37,211 bases of DNA, taken from assembly GCA_015521765.1 (NCBI GenBank), contig WANO01000064.1, positions 1 to 37,211 of the forward strand. Reading direction: 5' to 3'. Shown here piece by piece: positions 7,931 to 17,200 of this stretch. Source of the stretch: Desulfurococcales archaeon (GTDB lineage Archaea; Thermoproteota; Thermoprotei_A; Sulfolobales; AG1). How positions within the stretch are numbered: position 1 is the stretch's first letter; each line of letters starts with the position of its first letter. Both the position numbers and the translations under genes were made by a program. The notes under the pieces were generated by a model, which was given only the letters and a program-made list of their open reading frames with translations, was not told where the DNA came from and did not search any database.

Positions 7931-8941
7931 ATGGAAGAAAGAACAATCCAGGAGATTAGGGGTTCATACGCCATCTATCTTCCAAGATCCTGGTGTATAA
8001 GTAATAATCTAAGGAAAGGGTCTAAGATACTGGTGAAGGATCTCAGTGGAAAGTTAATTATAGAACCTTCAGACATGGCTCACAAGCCAGTTGAATTCAA
8101 TATAAATATTGATGAATACACCAAAGACGAGCTTAGATATATTATAATCTCTCTATATATACTAGGTGCTGATTACGTAAAGCTAGAGTCTAAAAGGCCA
8201 ATAAAACCTAAGGTCAGAAGTATTGTTAGAGATGCATTGAGGTTCCTAAACGGTTTCGAGATTTTTGATATGGGCAAGAACTATATTGTGATAAAGCAAT
8301 CTGTTCCAGGGATCGATATAGAAAACCAGATGTATGAAGCTATAAATAAAACCAGATCCATGTTCTCATATATATATGAATCTCTAAAGGATGAGGGAAG
8401 AATAGACTATGACACACTTATAGATCTATCATCAATAGACGATGAGATAGATAGAGCTAGAAATATTCTGGAAAGACAACTAAATAAATCCTTAACCACC
8501 TTAAATCTACCCAATAATCTTAATTTGAGACAGTTATCGTTTCTCGTTAATATAGCTAGGATCTCAGAAAGGATTGCAGATCACCTGTACTATATAGCTA
8601 ACCTATGTGTCGATAAAAACAGATCGTGCTCACTAAATATTGCCGAGACTCTTAGAGAGTTGCAGAATATTTTTGAGAAATTGACAATCTATATAGGTGC
8701 TTTTCTAGATCATAGAGAGAACCGCATGAATGGTGACTACAGAGAAAATGGATCAAACCTCAAATTACGTGATCTAGTCTCTATAATAGAACATAAAGGT
8801 GATTTCCATAAGTCTCTAGAGAGGCTATCTTCCGAAAGCTCTATTCTCATATATCATCTTGGACGTATATACGACTATTTAACTGATATAGCCGAAAACC
8901 TTCTTGATCTGACCATAGGTAAACATATGGAGCCATATTGA
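7931..8941 (+). CDS. PhoU-family phosphate regulator with N-terminal AbrB/SpoVT DNA-binding domain
   Basis: A 336-residue protein. The first 45 residues form a swapped-hairpin AbrB-like domain (EIRGSYAIYLPRSWCISNN then GSKILVKDLSGKLIIEP), which in archaeal proteins of this type probably binds DNA. The rest is helical and PhoU-like, with EHKGDFHKSLERL and paired segments ISERIADHLYYIANL and YLTDIAENLLDLT that fit the acidic metal-binding helices. It heads the phosphate locus, ending 52 bases before pstS, so it probably senses phosphate status and controls the pst genes, perhaps its own promoter too. ATG 7931 has no ribosome site and may be leaderless or short-leader. A DNA-binding role is inferred from the domain, not shown. 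Confidence 0.85.
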   Translation: MEERTIQEIRGSYAIYLPRSWCISNNLRKGSKILVKDLSGKLIIEPSDMAHKPVEFNINIDEYTKDELRYIIISLYILGADYVKLESKRPIKPKVRSIVRDALRFLNGFEIFDMGKNYIVIKQSVPGIDIENQMYEAINKTRSMFSYIYESLKDEGRIDYDTLIDLSSIDDEIDRARNILERQLNKSLTTLNLPNNLNLRQLSFLVNIARISERIADHLYYIANLCVDKNRSCSLNIAETLRELQNIFEKLTIYIGAFLDHRENRMNGDYRENGSNLKLRDLVSIIEHKGDFHKSLERLSSESSILIYHLGRIYDYLTDIAENLLDLTIGKHMEPY

Positions 8942-8993
8942 AAAAATTATTATCCTATATCTGTTTAAACTATTGGTGGCGTATTTGGTATCA

Positions 8994-10193
8994 ATGAATA
9001 TAAGCAAGCTTATACTTATTTCATCAATATTAATACTATTTATAGTAGGCATATCAGTATTTTATATGTCCCAAACAAACATAAACCCTATACAGCAGGA
9101 AGGGAGAGCTGGGTACACCATAACTATAGTTTATGACGGGCAATCCATATCTCTTGATCTACCTTCAACACCCATAGTGATTATAGGAGGAGGTTCAACA
9201 TTCGTAAATCCACAGATGCAGGCCTGGGCGACTAAATTTAGAGATCTGTCTAAAGGGCTAGTTACCGTAAATTACCAGAGTATCGGTAGCGGTGCAGGAG
9301 TAGCTAAATGGAAAAGCCAAGCCCTTGATTTCGGCGCCTCGGATATTCCACTACCTAAAGACATATATAGTGAAATAAAGGGTACTGGTAGACAGTTTAT
9401 TCAAATCCCCATAGTTGCCGGAGCTATAGCCGTAATATATAATCTTCCTGAATGGGATGAAGCAAAATGCGGTAATCTAAGGCTTTCTGGAGAGGTCTTG
9501 GCTGATATATATCTAGGGAACATAATCAAATGGAACGATCCTAAAATAGTTAGCCTACAGGATAAGTGTGGCGACCTGCTACCAGACAGCCCTATTATAG
9601 GAATACATAGAAGCGATGGAAGTGGTACAACAGCAGCATTCACCTTATATCTAGCCTTGGTTAGCGATGAGTGGAAGAATAGTGTGGGGTGGGGATACAC
9701 TGTTGAGTGGCCTAGGGATCAGCTTGGCTATGGGCTAGGTGGTAAAGGTAATGAGGGAGTCACACAAAAGGTGGTATCTACACCATATTCTATAGGATAT
9801 GTAGAGTTAGCTTACGCGTTAAAGTCTAAATTGCCTGTTGCTGAACTGCTCAATAAAGCAGGCAACTTTGTACTGCCAAACGCAACAACCATAAGTGAGG
9901 CAGTTAAATATGCATCGAAAAAGTTCCCTGATCCAGCTGATGACTGGAGCATTATAGCTGATAAACTACTCTATCTCGAAGGTGAACTCTCATACCCGAT
10001 AGTAACATATGTATATCTAGTACTAGATCTAGACTATAATGACGATAATAAAAATAAAGCTATCAAGGCTTTCTTAACTTGGATCCTAACTGAGGGACAA
10101 AAAAGCGAGAATATTGTGGAAGGATATATAGCTCTACCTAAGGAGGCTCTCGACATAGCGTTAAAAGCCGTTGAAAAAATAGGCAGTAGCTGA
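8994..10193 (+). CDS. pstS: Phosphate ABC transporter substrate-binding protein PstS
   Basis: External phosphate-binding protein held to the membrane by an N-terminal hydrophobic segment (LILISSILILFIVGISVFYM); there is no lipobox cysteine. Phosphate-contact motifs of the PstS family are visible: GGGSTFVNPQMQAWA, IGSGAGVAKW, FGASDIPL and HRSDGSGTTAAF. A LADIYLGNIIKWNDP segment and the late SIGYVELAYA are also typical. I take ATG 8994 as start; upstream TTG 8973 and GTG 8976 are in frame but add only a short hydrophobic extension. It is followed 27 bases later by pstC. Length of about 400 residues is normal for archaea. Confidence 0.95.
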   Translation: MNISKLILISSILILFIVGISVFYMSQTNINPIQQEGRAGYTITIVYDGQSISLDLPSTPIVIIGGGSTFVNPQMQAWATKFRDLSKGLVTVNYQSIGSGAGVAKWKSQALDFGASDIPLPKDIYSEIKGTGRQFIQIPIVAGAIAVIYNLPEWDEAKCGNLRLSGEVLADIYLGNIIKWNDPKIVSLQDKCGDLLPDSPIIGIHRSDGSGTTAAFTLYLALVSDEWKNSVGWGYTVEWPRDQLGYGLGGKGNEGVTQKVVSTPYSIGYVELAYALKSKLPVAELLNKAGNFVLPNATTISEAVKYASKKFPDPADDWSIIADKLLYLEGELSYPIVTYVYLVLDLDYNDDNKNKAIKAFLTWILTEGQKSENIVEGYIALPKEALDIALKAVEKIGSS

Positions 10194-10220
10194 ATACCCA
10201 AAATATTGTTGGGTGTGTAA

Positions 10221-11102
10221 ATGTCCAGATTGATAGAGCATCCGCTAGGAATCGTAATGCTTCTAGTTATTTCTATAATCTCTGTCATGATTATTTTCCT
10301 AATTATCCAGTCCATCCCGATTCTTCTCTACAGGGGCCTTGAGTTTCTGACAACATCGTCATGGAACCCCGTGAAAGAGGAGTATGGCATTTTATTTGCT
10401 CTAGGAGGAAGCGTTGTTGTCGGCTTGATATCTGTAGCTCTCGGAGCTGTATTGTCGATTTCTCTAGCTGTATTCGTAGCTGAAATCTCACCTGTAAGGT
10501 TGAGGAGTATATTTGTGACCTTAAACGATATTGGTGCGGCTGTACCCACAGTGATCTATGGGCTGTGGGGATTGATCTATTTAGCTCCCTTCCTATATGA
10601 CTATGTTATGGCTCCACTATCTACATTTTTATCCAACGTCCTAGGGGTCCCTTCGAGACCAGGGACCTCGATATTTACAGCATCTGTATTAATGGCTATA
10701 ATGATTGTTCCCTTCTCATCCGCAATTATTAGGGAGGGTCTCCTATCTATTCCAACACATCTTAGAGAAGCTATAATATCTATAGGGGCTACCAAATGGG
10801 AGCTCATATGGATCCAGGTAAAGATGGTGAAGAATTATATTATAGGAGGATTACTGATAGGATTCGGACGAGCCGTAGGGGAAACCGTTGCTGTAGCTAT
10901 GGTTGTTGGAAACGTTATTCAACCGGAGTTCTATAAGATCTTTCTTCCCGGCTACACGGTATCGAGCCTGATAGCGGATCAGTATCAGAATGCCGAGGCC
11001 TACACCTATATGGTTTCAGCACTTTTTGCTGCATCCCTTTTCATATTCATTGTCGGCTTGCTTGCCAATATGGTTGGCCTATCGATGGTGAGGAGAAAAT
11101 GA
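10221..11102 (+). CDS. pstC: Phosphate ABC transporter permease PstC
   Basis: A 293-residue integral membrane subunit with six predicted helices. The first helix (VMLLVISIISVMIIFLIIQ) is followed by an external loop with FLTTSSWNPVKEEYGIL, a typical PstC segment. The coupling (EAA) loop reads REAIISIGATKWELIWIQV and is followed by GGLLIGFGRAVGETVAVAMV, the conserved PstC/PstA transport segment. The stop overlaps the start of pstA by four bases (ATGA), implying translational coupling. It forms the membrane channel together with PstA. Confidence 0.96.
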   Translation: MSRLIEHPLGIVMLLVISIISVMIIFLIIQSIPILLYRGLEFLTTSSWNPVKEEYGILFALGGSVVVGLISVALGAVLSISLAVFVAEISPVRLRSIFVTLNDIGAAVPTVIYGLWGLIYLAPFLYDYVMAPLSTFLSNVLGVPSRPGTSIFTASVLMAIMIVPFSSAIIREGLLSIPTHLREAIISIGATKWELIWIQVKMVKNYIIGGLLIGFGRAVGETVAVAMVVGNVIQPEFYKIFLPGYTVSSLIADQYQNAEAYTYMVSALFAASLFIFIVGLLANMVGLSMVRRK

Positions 11103-11995
11103 TCGATTTAAGAGGTCTCAAATCGAAAGTTATGGTCGCCGCCATATCTATACTGGCAATCCTGCCCTTTATACCAATAGTTCATCTATTCTTTACTGTT
11201 GTTGTTAACGGTATCTATGCTATATCCCAAAACTTTCCAGGATTCTTCTATATGGAGAGAAGCATCCCTGGTAGTGGAGTTATAGGTGGTGTAGGCCCCT
11301 ATATTATTGGTACAGCTATCCTTGTGTCTATAGCAACGTTGATTGGGGTCCCGCTATCGATACTTATAGCTATATATGCGTCGGAGTTTATTCAAAGCAG
11401 ACTAACTAATGTCGGCGATGTTATTATAACCACACTGTTTGAGTTTCCAACAATCATTATTGGACTAATGACTTTTGCCTTGATATCTGTATTGAATGAT
11501 ATGATAAGGATATATCTACTCATTGATGTCGAGCTTCCCAAGTTCAGTGTGCTTTCAGGATCTATAGCACTAACTATAGTTATGTTGCCGTTTCTGTATG
11601 TTCAGATCAAGGAGTCATTGAGATCTATACCGATCAGCATAAGGGAGGCTGCATACTCGCTTGGGTTAAGCAGGATTAAGGCTAACTTCTATATCTTTCT
11701 GGTGTATGCTAGAGGCAGTATAGTTACCTCTATATTGATAGCGATATCAAAAATAATGGGTGAGACCGCCCCACTACTATTTACGGCTTTTGGAAGCGAT
11801 TTCTACACCATATCGGATCCTGGATTTCTCTTCAAGCCGATCGGCTCTCTTACCTTAGCTATATATAATCTAGGTCTATCACCATATGAGGAGTGGATCG
11901 CTACCGCGTGGGGTGCTGCATTTATATTGTTATTAATGGTACTCTCGCTATATATTATTGCTAGATATATAGCTAGGGGTGCTTATTTGAGATGA
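11099..11995 (+). CDS. pstA: Phosphate ABC transporter permease PstA
   Basis: A 298-residue membrane subunit paired with PstC. About six hydrophobic helices are visible; the coupling loop [20 protein letters not shown] is followed by [20 protein letters not shown], with the [11 protein letters not shown] signature of PstA. The start overlaps the pstC stop by four bases and the stop overlaps the pstB start by four bases, so the three genes are tightly coupled. No unusual insertion is seen. Confidence 0.96.
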   Translation: MIDLRGLKSKVMVAAISILAILPFIPIVHLFFTVVVNGIYAISQNFPGFFYMERSIPGSGVIGGVGPYIIGTAILVSIATLIGVPLSILIAIYASEFIQSRLTNVGDVIITTLFEFPTIIIGLMTFALISVLNDMIRIYLLIDVELPKFSVLSGSIALTIVMLPFLYVQIKESLRSIPISIREAAYSLGLSRIKANFYIFLVYARGSIVTSILIAISKIMGETAPLLFTAFGSDFYTISDPGFLFKPIGSLTLAIYNLGLSPYEEWIATAWGAAFILLLMVLSLYIIARYIARGAYLR

Positions 11996-12738
11996 TCACG
12001 ATCAAAGATCTTAATGTATGGTATAGAGATAACAAGATCCTGGACAACATAAATCTAGATGTACCCAGAAACGTCATACTAACTATAATGGGTCCTTCAG
12101 GTAGCGGTAAATCCACGTTGCTGAGAGCGATCAATAGGCTGATCGAGATATATCCAGGTGTCAGGGTTGAAGGAGAGATATATGTTGATGGAGTCAATGT
12201 TTTTAAAGCTAGAACGGAGGATGTAAGAAGAAATATAGGTATGGTTTTCCAGATTCCTAACCCAATCCCTAATATGTCTATCTTCGATAATGTGGCTTTA
12301 GGGCCCAAGCTAAATAAGCTTGTTAAGAGTGAGAGCGAGCTTAGAGATATAGTTAAATGGGCTCTAGAGAAAGCTTATCTTTGGGATGAGGTTAAGAATA
12401 GATTGAAGGAGCCAGCAGCTAAATTGTCTGGAGGGCAGCAGCAGAGGCTATGTATAGCTAGAGCTTTAGCTATGAAACCTAAGGTTATATTGATGGATGA
12501 ACCGACTTCCAACCTCGATCCTGTAGCAACAAATAGGATTGAAGAGCTCATGGTTGAGCTAAAAAAGATAGTTACTGTTGTGCTGGTAACGCACAATCCT
12601 GCTCAGGCTGCCAGGGTTTCTGATTACGTTGCATTCCTCTATAAAGGTAGATTGGTTGAGGTGGGGTCATCGTCGCAGATATTCACATCTCCGAAAAACG
12701 AGCTAACCGAAAAATATATAACTGGTAGGATAGGGTGA
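11992..12738 (+). CDS. pstB: Phosphate ABC transporter ATP-binding protein PstB
   Basis: A 248-residue cytoplasmic ATPase. Walker A is [17 protein letters not shown], the Q-loop is [20 protein letters not shown] (the P-N-P sequence after Q is characteristic of PstB), the signature is [15 protein letters not shown], Walker B is [13 protein letters not shown] and the switch histidine is in [11 protein letters not shown]. All catalytic positions are intact. It is coupled to pstA by a four-base overlap and is followed nine bases later by a second PhoU gene. Confidence 0.97.
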   Translation: MITIKDLNVWYRDNKILDNINLDVPRNVILTIMGPSGSGKSTLLRAINRLIEIYPGVRVEGEIYVDGVNVFKARTEDVRRNIGMVFQIPNPIPNMSIFDNVALGPKLNKLVKSESELRDIVKWALEKAYLWDEVKNRLKEPAAKLSGGQQQRLCIARALAMKPKVILMDEPTSNLDPVATNRIEELMVELKKIVTVVLVTHNPAQAARVSDYVAFLYKGRLVEVGSSSQIFTSPKNELTEKYITGRIG

Positions 12739-12746
12739 TGAGCTAA

Positions 12747-13346
12747 ATGAGACCTATAGATAGAGAGTTTGAAAAGCTGAAATCTAAGCTTCTAGAGATA
12801 GCTAATCTATCGATCGAGCTTGTCGAGCTGGTCACTACAGAAATACCTCAAACAGATGTGTTGAGAGACAAGGTCGAGAAATCTATGAGCCTAAGAAGGA
12901 GCGTACATGAGCACTCTATAGAGATTATAGCTAGGTTCCAGCCTACAGCTTCAGATCTTAAGTTCCTCATAACAGCACTTGAAATCTCTTATGGCCTATA
13001 TAGGTTATCTAGATACGCATTTGATATAGCTACATTGTTTGGAATTATAGAGAGGGGTCTTGGTGTAAGATGTCCCCTTCCTATATCTTCATCGATTAAG
13101 TCAAATGTTCTTAAGATGGTTAAGCTGAGTGTTACTGCATATATGGAGAGAAAATATGATCTAGCTTCAGAGGTCGTTGAGATGGATGAAGATATCGATA
13201 ACGCCTTAAGGAGGAGTATAGATAGTGTTGTCGCTGGGAGAGGTGATATATGCACATTTATGGATCTAATAATGGCTATATATCTTGAAAGAATGGCAGA
13301 TCATTCAGTATATATAGCCAAAGATGCGATATTCATGAAGCAGTAA
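12747..13346 (+). CDS. phoU: PhoU-like phosphate transport regulator (no DNA-binding domain)
   Basis: A 199-residue all-helical protein. It carries one recognisable PhoU helix pair in each half: ...EISYGLYRLSRYAFDIATL and EMDEDIDNALRR...YLERMADHSVYIAKD, matching the E-x3-D and E-x2-D-H metal-binding pattern. It ends the pst operon, as phoU does in most prokaryotes, and probably damps transport by PstB at high phosphate. Unlike the protein at 7931-8941 it lacks the AbrB domain, so the locus has one PhoU likely to act on DNA and one likely to act on the transporter. ATG 12747 follows the pstB stop by eight bases. Confidence 0.9.
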   Translation: MRPIDREFEKLKSKLLEIANLSIELVELVTTEIPQTDVLRDKVEKSMSLRRSVHEHSIEIIARFQPTASDLKFLITALEISYGLYRLSRYAFDIATLFGIIERGLGVRCPLPISSSIKSNVLKMVKLSVTAYMERKYDLASEVVEMDEDIDNALRRSIDSVVAGRGDICTFMDLIMAIYLERMADHSVYIAKDAIFMKQ

Positions 13347-13353
13347 CTAAAAT

Positions 13354-13545
13354 TTATCGCCTACCTCTAGACATATATCTGTTTGTCCACGCAAGCTTTT
13401 TAGGATCCTTCTTCATCTTATAGTATTTAAAGCATTTACTTGAGCAGAACCATAGTACTGAACCATTGTTAAGAACATACATTATCCCTGTCCCACGCTC
13501 TATCTGTGAACCGCAGAATGTACATCTATTCTGTGTCATTGACAC
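13354..13545 (-). CDS. rpl24e: Large ribosomal subunit protein eL24
   Basis: A 63-residue zinc-binding ribosomal protein. CTFCGSQIERGTG, then a strand ending LWFCSSKCFKYY, gives the C-x2-C and C-x3-C zinc site and the basic tail (KMKKDPKKLAWTNRYM) of archaeal eL24. The start is GTG 13545, because AGGAGGTGA lies six bases upstream; the ATG two codons later (13539) would have a 12-base gap. It converges on the second phoU gene with only seven bases between stops, and diverges from eS28. In many archaea eL24 lies directly after eS28 on the same strand, so this split arrangement is unusual. Confidence 0.95.
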   Translation of the reverse strand: MSMTQNRCTFCGSQIERGTGIMYVLNNGSVLWFCSSKCFKYYKMKKDPKKLAWTNRYMSRGRR

Positions 13546-13551
13546 TTGTCT

Positions 13552-13560
13552 TCACCTCCT
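13552..13560 (-). promoter_or_regulatory. Strong ribosome binding site for eL24
   Basis: The minus strand reads AGGAGGTGA, a full match to the 3' end of archaeal 16S rRNA. It is six bases from GTG 13545 and so fixes that start. Confidence 0.75.
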
Positions 13561-13633
13561 ATATTACTGAGTATTATAGGAATAATAAGACTTATTTTTA
13601 GCCTCAAATAAATATATCTACGTGTGAGAGGAT

Positions 13634-13879
13634 ATGAGCAATACTGAGGAAAGTGAGGTAAATATTGTTGAGGAGATAGGTTTTCCAGCTGAGGTTATAC
13701 AGATTATCGGTAGAACGGGCGTTACTGGTGAGATTACCCAGGTAAGGGTTAGGGTTCTTGAAGGAAGAGACAAAGGAAGAATCATAACGAGAAATGTGAA
13801 GGGACCTGTAAGGATAGGTGACATTGTTATTCTTAGAGAAACTGAGAGGGAGGCAAGAAAGCTGACTACAAGCAGGTAA
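13634..13879 (+). CDS. rps28e: Small ribosomal subunit protein eS28
   Basis: An 81-residue ribosomal protein. The core from [20 protein letters not shown] through [20 protein letters not shown] to [11 protein letters not shown] is a nearly perfect match to archaeal eS28, an OB-like beta barrel near the mRNA exit channel of the 30S subunit. The acidic N-terminal extension ([13 protein letters not shown]) is longer than in some archaea. ATG 13634 has GAGAGG a few bases upstream. The usual eL8-eS28-eL24-Ndk neighbours are not present on the same strand. Confidence 0.97.
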   Translation: MSNTEESEVNIVEEIGFPAEVIQIIGRTGVTGEITQVRVRVLEGRDKGRIITRNVKGPVRIGDIVILRETEREARKLTTSR

Positions 13880-13897
13880 GGTGCCTAGTAAGACAGC

Positions 13898-13902
13898 TTT
13901 TT
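13898..13902 (+). terminator. T-tract after eS28
   Basis: A run of five T follows the eS28 stop by 18 bases and precedes the next promoter. Archaeal RNA polymerase often stops at such tracts; the run is short, so this is tentative. Confidence 0.3.
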
Positions 13903-13912
13903 ACTCCATGTA

Positions 13913-13922
13913 CTATAAAATA
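13913..13922 (+). promoter_or_regulatory. TATA box for the small protein-ileS unit
   Basis: CTATAAAATA is a near-consensus archaeal TATA box. Initiation about 25 bases downstream (near 13943) would give a leader that includes GGTGA at 13955-13959. Confidence 0.55.
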
Positions 13923-13964
13923 TAATATTAAATAGAACCTATTTTGTTGATATAGGTGATATTT

Positions 13965-14192
13965 TTGGCGAAGCTAAACGTTTATATAGTGGCTTATAAT
14001 GATAATTTCATTGAAGAGGTGAATAGGGAATTATCAAAGGTTACTGAAGTAGTTAAATACTACAGGAGTAAGATCGTCAAGAGTTTTCATTATTATGTAG
14101 TTAACACCAATGAACCCTCTCAAGTAGAGGAATTAGTTAAGGAATTGAAGGAGAGAGGCTATATTAGCTGGTTCAAAATTGAGAGAGCTTAA
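13965..14192 (+). CDS. Small conserved-looking protein of unknown function upstream of ileS
   Basis: I do not recognise this protein. From TTG 13965 it has 75 residues (MAKLNVYIVAYND...). Predicted order is strand, helix, two strands (VVKYYRSKIV, SFHYYVVNT), helix (QVEELVKELKERG), strand (YISWFKIERA), which suggests a ferredoxin-like alpha/beta sandwich. I prefer TTG 13965 because GGTGA ends five bases upstream; GTG 13956 lies inside that site. It ends 11 bases before ileS and shares its promoter, so a role tied to translation or to the synthetase is possible but unproven. Confidence 0.65.
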   Translation: MAKLNVYIVAYNDNFIEEVNRELSKVTEVVKYYRSKIVKSFHYYVVNTNEPSQVEELVKELKERGYISWFKIERA

Positions 14193-14203
14193 GGTGTAAT
14201 CCT

Positions 14204-17200
14204 ATGAAGAGCCAATTCACTATAGGTTTGGGTAAAAACTATAATCCACATGATATAGAGGAGAAAGTAAAGGTATTCTGGGATGAGGAGAATATATATG
14301 GTTTAGTTAAGGAGAAGCTTAAGGGGAGGAAAAGATTCTACTTTCTCGATGGACCACCGTATCCTAGCTCACCTACATTCCATCCTGGGACTGGCTGGAA
14401 CAAGATAATTAAGGATTCTGTGCTTAGATATAAGAGACTATGTGGCTATGATGTTGTTGATACTCCTGGATACGATACCCATGGACTGCCTATAGAGGTT
14501 AAAATCGAGAAGGAGCTTGGAGTCAATACAAAGAAGGATATCAGCACTAAGCTTGGTATAGACCTGTTTATAGAGAGATGCAAGGATTTTGTTCTTAAAA
14601 ACGTTGATGCGTTAACTAGAGGGTTTAAGGATCTAGGAGTGATGATGGATTGGGAAAAGCCATATCTAACTCTACATAACAGCTATATCGAAAATTCATG
14701 GCAACTTATAAAGATGGCTGATGAGAAGGGGCTTCTAGATATCGATCTTAGAGTGGTGCATTGGTGCCCTAGATGTGAAACTGTGCTAGCGGACTATGAG
14801 GTGTCTCAGGAGTATAGGGAGATTACGGATCCCTCTATATATGTTAAGTTCCCTGTGGAAGGTGAGGATAAAACCTATATTGTTATTTGGACAACAACAC
14901 CGTGGACCATTCCGGCTAATACATTTGTTATGGCTAGAAGTGATGCCCCATATGTAAAGATAAGGTATCAGGACGAGTATCTAATTATGAGTGAGGTTTC
15001 AGCTAAGAGGTTGTTTAACGAAGATGAATATAGTGTTGTTGAGAGATACTTTGGTAAAGATCTTGAGGGTCTGAGGTATACGCATCCTCTCCATGATCTT
15101 GTTGACATACAGAAGAAACTGCATGAATTCCATAAAGTAGTGCTTGCGGACAAATACGTTAATCTAGAGGAGGGTACAGGTTTCGTTCACTCAGCTCCAG
15201 GACATGGTGCTGAGGACTTCGATGTAGCTAAAACAATTAATGCTCCTGTGTACTCGTTGATTGATGATGAGGGTAGATTCACTAGAGATGCAGGAAAATA
15301 CTTTGGGATGTACTTTAGAGAGGCTAATGATGAGATCATAAAGGATCTCGAATCCAGGGGCTATCTTCTTAGGAAGGGTAGAATAACCCATAGGTATCCT
15401 CTATGCTGGAGGTGCAAGACACCTCTACTGCTGAGGGCTACTAGGCAGTGGATTATTAGAGCATCTAGGCTTAGGGACCTCGCCGTGTCAGAGATCAATA
15501 AGGTTAATTGGATACCTAGATGGGCTCATGATAGGATAGCATCTGTAGTTGAGAATATGCAGGATTGGGTTATATCTAGACAGAGGTTCTGGGGTATTCC
15601 ACTACCTATATGGGTATGTAGCAGCTGTGGAAATAGAGTTGTTGTAGGAAAGGTTAGTGAGCTGGCTAACTATAGCCCCAATATATATCCGCCTAAGGAT
15701 CTTCATAGGCCCTGGATCGATCAGGTAGAGCTGAAATGCCCAAAATGTAATGGAACAATGAAGAGGGTGCCAGACGTTGCCGACGTATGGCTCGACTCGG
15801 GCGTTGCCTTCTATGCGTCTCTAGGTGATAATGGGCTAGATAAGTTCAATAAGCTGGAAAATGTTGACTTCATTGTTGAGGGCCACGATCAGACAAGAGG
15901 ATGGTTCTTCAGCTTGTTGAGAAGCGGCTTAATACTTGTTGGGAGGTCCCCATATAAAACTGTTTTGGTTCATGGGTTCGTCCTGGATGAGAAGGGCAGA
16001 GAAATGCATAAGTCTCTTGGAAACTTCGTTGAGGTAGCTGAGATAATTAGGAAGCATGGAAGAGATCCATTTAGACTATTTATGCTGTCGAGCACTGTTT
16101 GGGAGGATCTTAGATTCTCGGACAAGAAGATACAGGAGGCTAGGAGGATCCTTAATATTGTATGGAATGTGTATTCTTTCGCTAAGAGCTATATGGAGGT
16201 TGATAACTTCAAGTTTGATAGATCTAGTATCGATAAGTACAGCGGTATCCTACGTGTAGAGGATAGATGGATCTTATCGAGATTCTATAGCGTTCTTAAG
16301 AATGTTAGTGATAAGCTAGAGGGGTATAGAATACATGAGGCCGTTGATGAACTCGTTGACTTTATGGTTAACGATATATCGCATCTATATCTCAGAATTA
16401 TCAAGAGGAGGGTATGGATCGAGGAGAATACGGATGATAAGCTTGCTGTCTATACTGTATTATTCAAGATCCTTAGAGACTGGATTATAGCGTTCTCAAT
16501 TGTTGCTCCCCACATAAGCGAATATATATATCAAGGATTCGTTAGAAGTATAGATGGAAATAACCGTAGCAGCGTTAACCTAGAAAATTGGCCCAATATA
16601 GAGGAATACAGGAGATTCCATAATGATGAGCTTGAGAAGGCTGTTGATGTATTGAGGGATTTACATGAGGCTTTATTGTCGGCTAGAATGAAGGCCGGGA
16701 TCAAGGTGAGGAGACCTGTAGAGAAGTGTCTTGTGCTAACTAACAATGATCATATATCCAGCTCTATCAATACAGTTGGTAACCTGATAAAGGAGCTGGT
16801 TAACTGTAGCGAGGTAGTGGTTGATAACTTGAGTAATAAGGATAAATACATGTATAGGGATGTAGAGCCTGATCTGTCAAGGATCGGTAGAGAGTTCAAG
16901 GGCTTATCTAGCAAAATAGTTGATTTCGTTAAAAGTAATCAAGATCTAGTAATTAAAGAGCTAACTAGTAAGGGATACATTGAGTTCTCCGTAGATGGCC
17001 ATAAAGTAAAGATCACTAGAGACCATGTTAAGGTGCTAGAGAAGTTTAAGCCAGACTACGCTTTCGTTGAGAGGGACTGGGGATATGCGGGTATAACTCT
17101 GAAAGTTTCTGATGAGCTTCTGGCTTTAGGTATTGCTAGAGAGCTTGTTAGAAGGATTCAGGTTATGAGAAAGGAGCTGAATCTAGACCTGTTGGATGAG

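Noticed and set aside
12734-12790. GTGATGA followed by CTGA, like a C/D box guide RNA
   Set aside because: It lies across the pstB stop and the start of phoU, has no D'/C' boxes and no terminal stem; the match is explained by the coding sequence.
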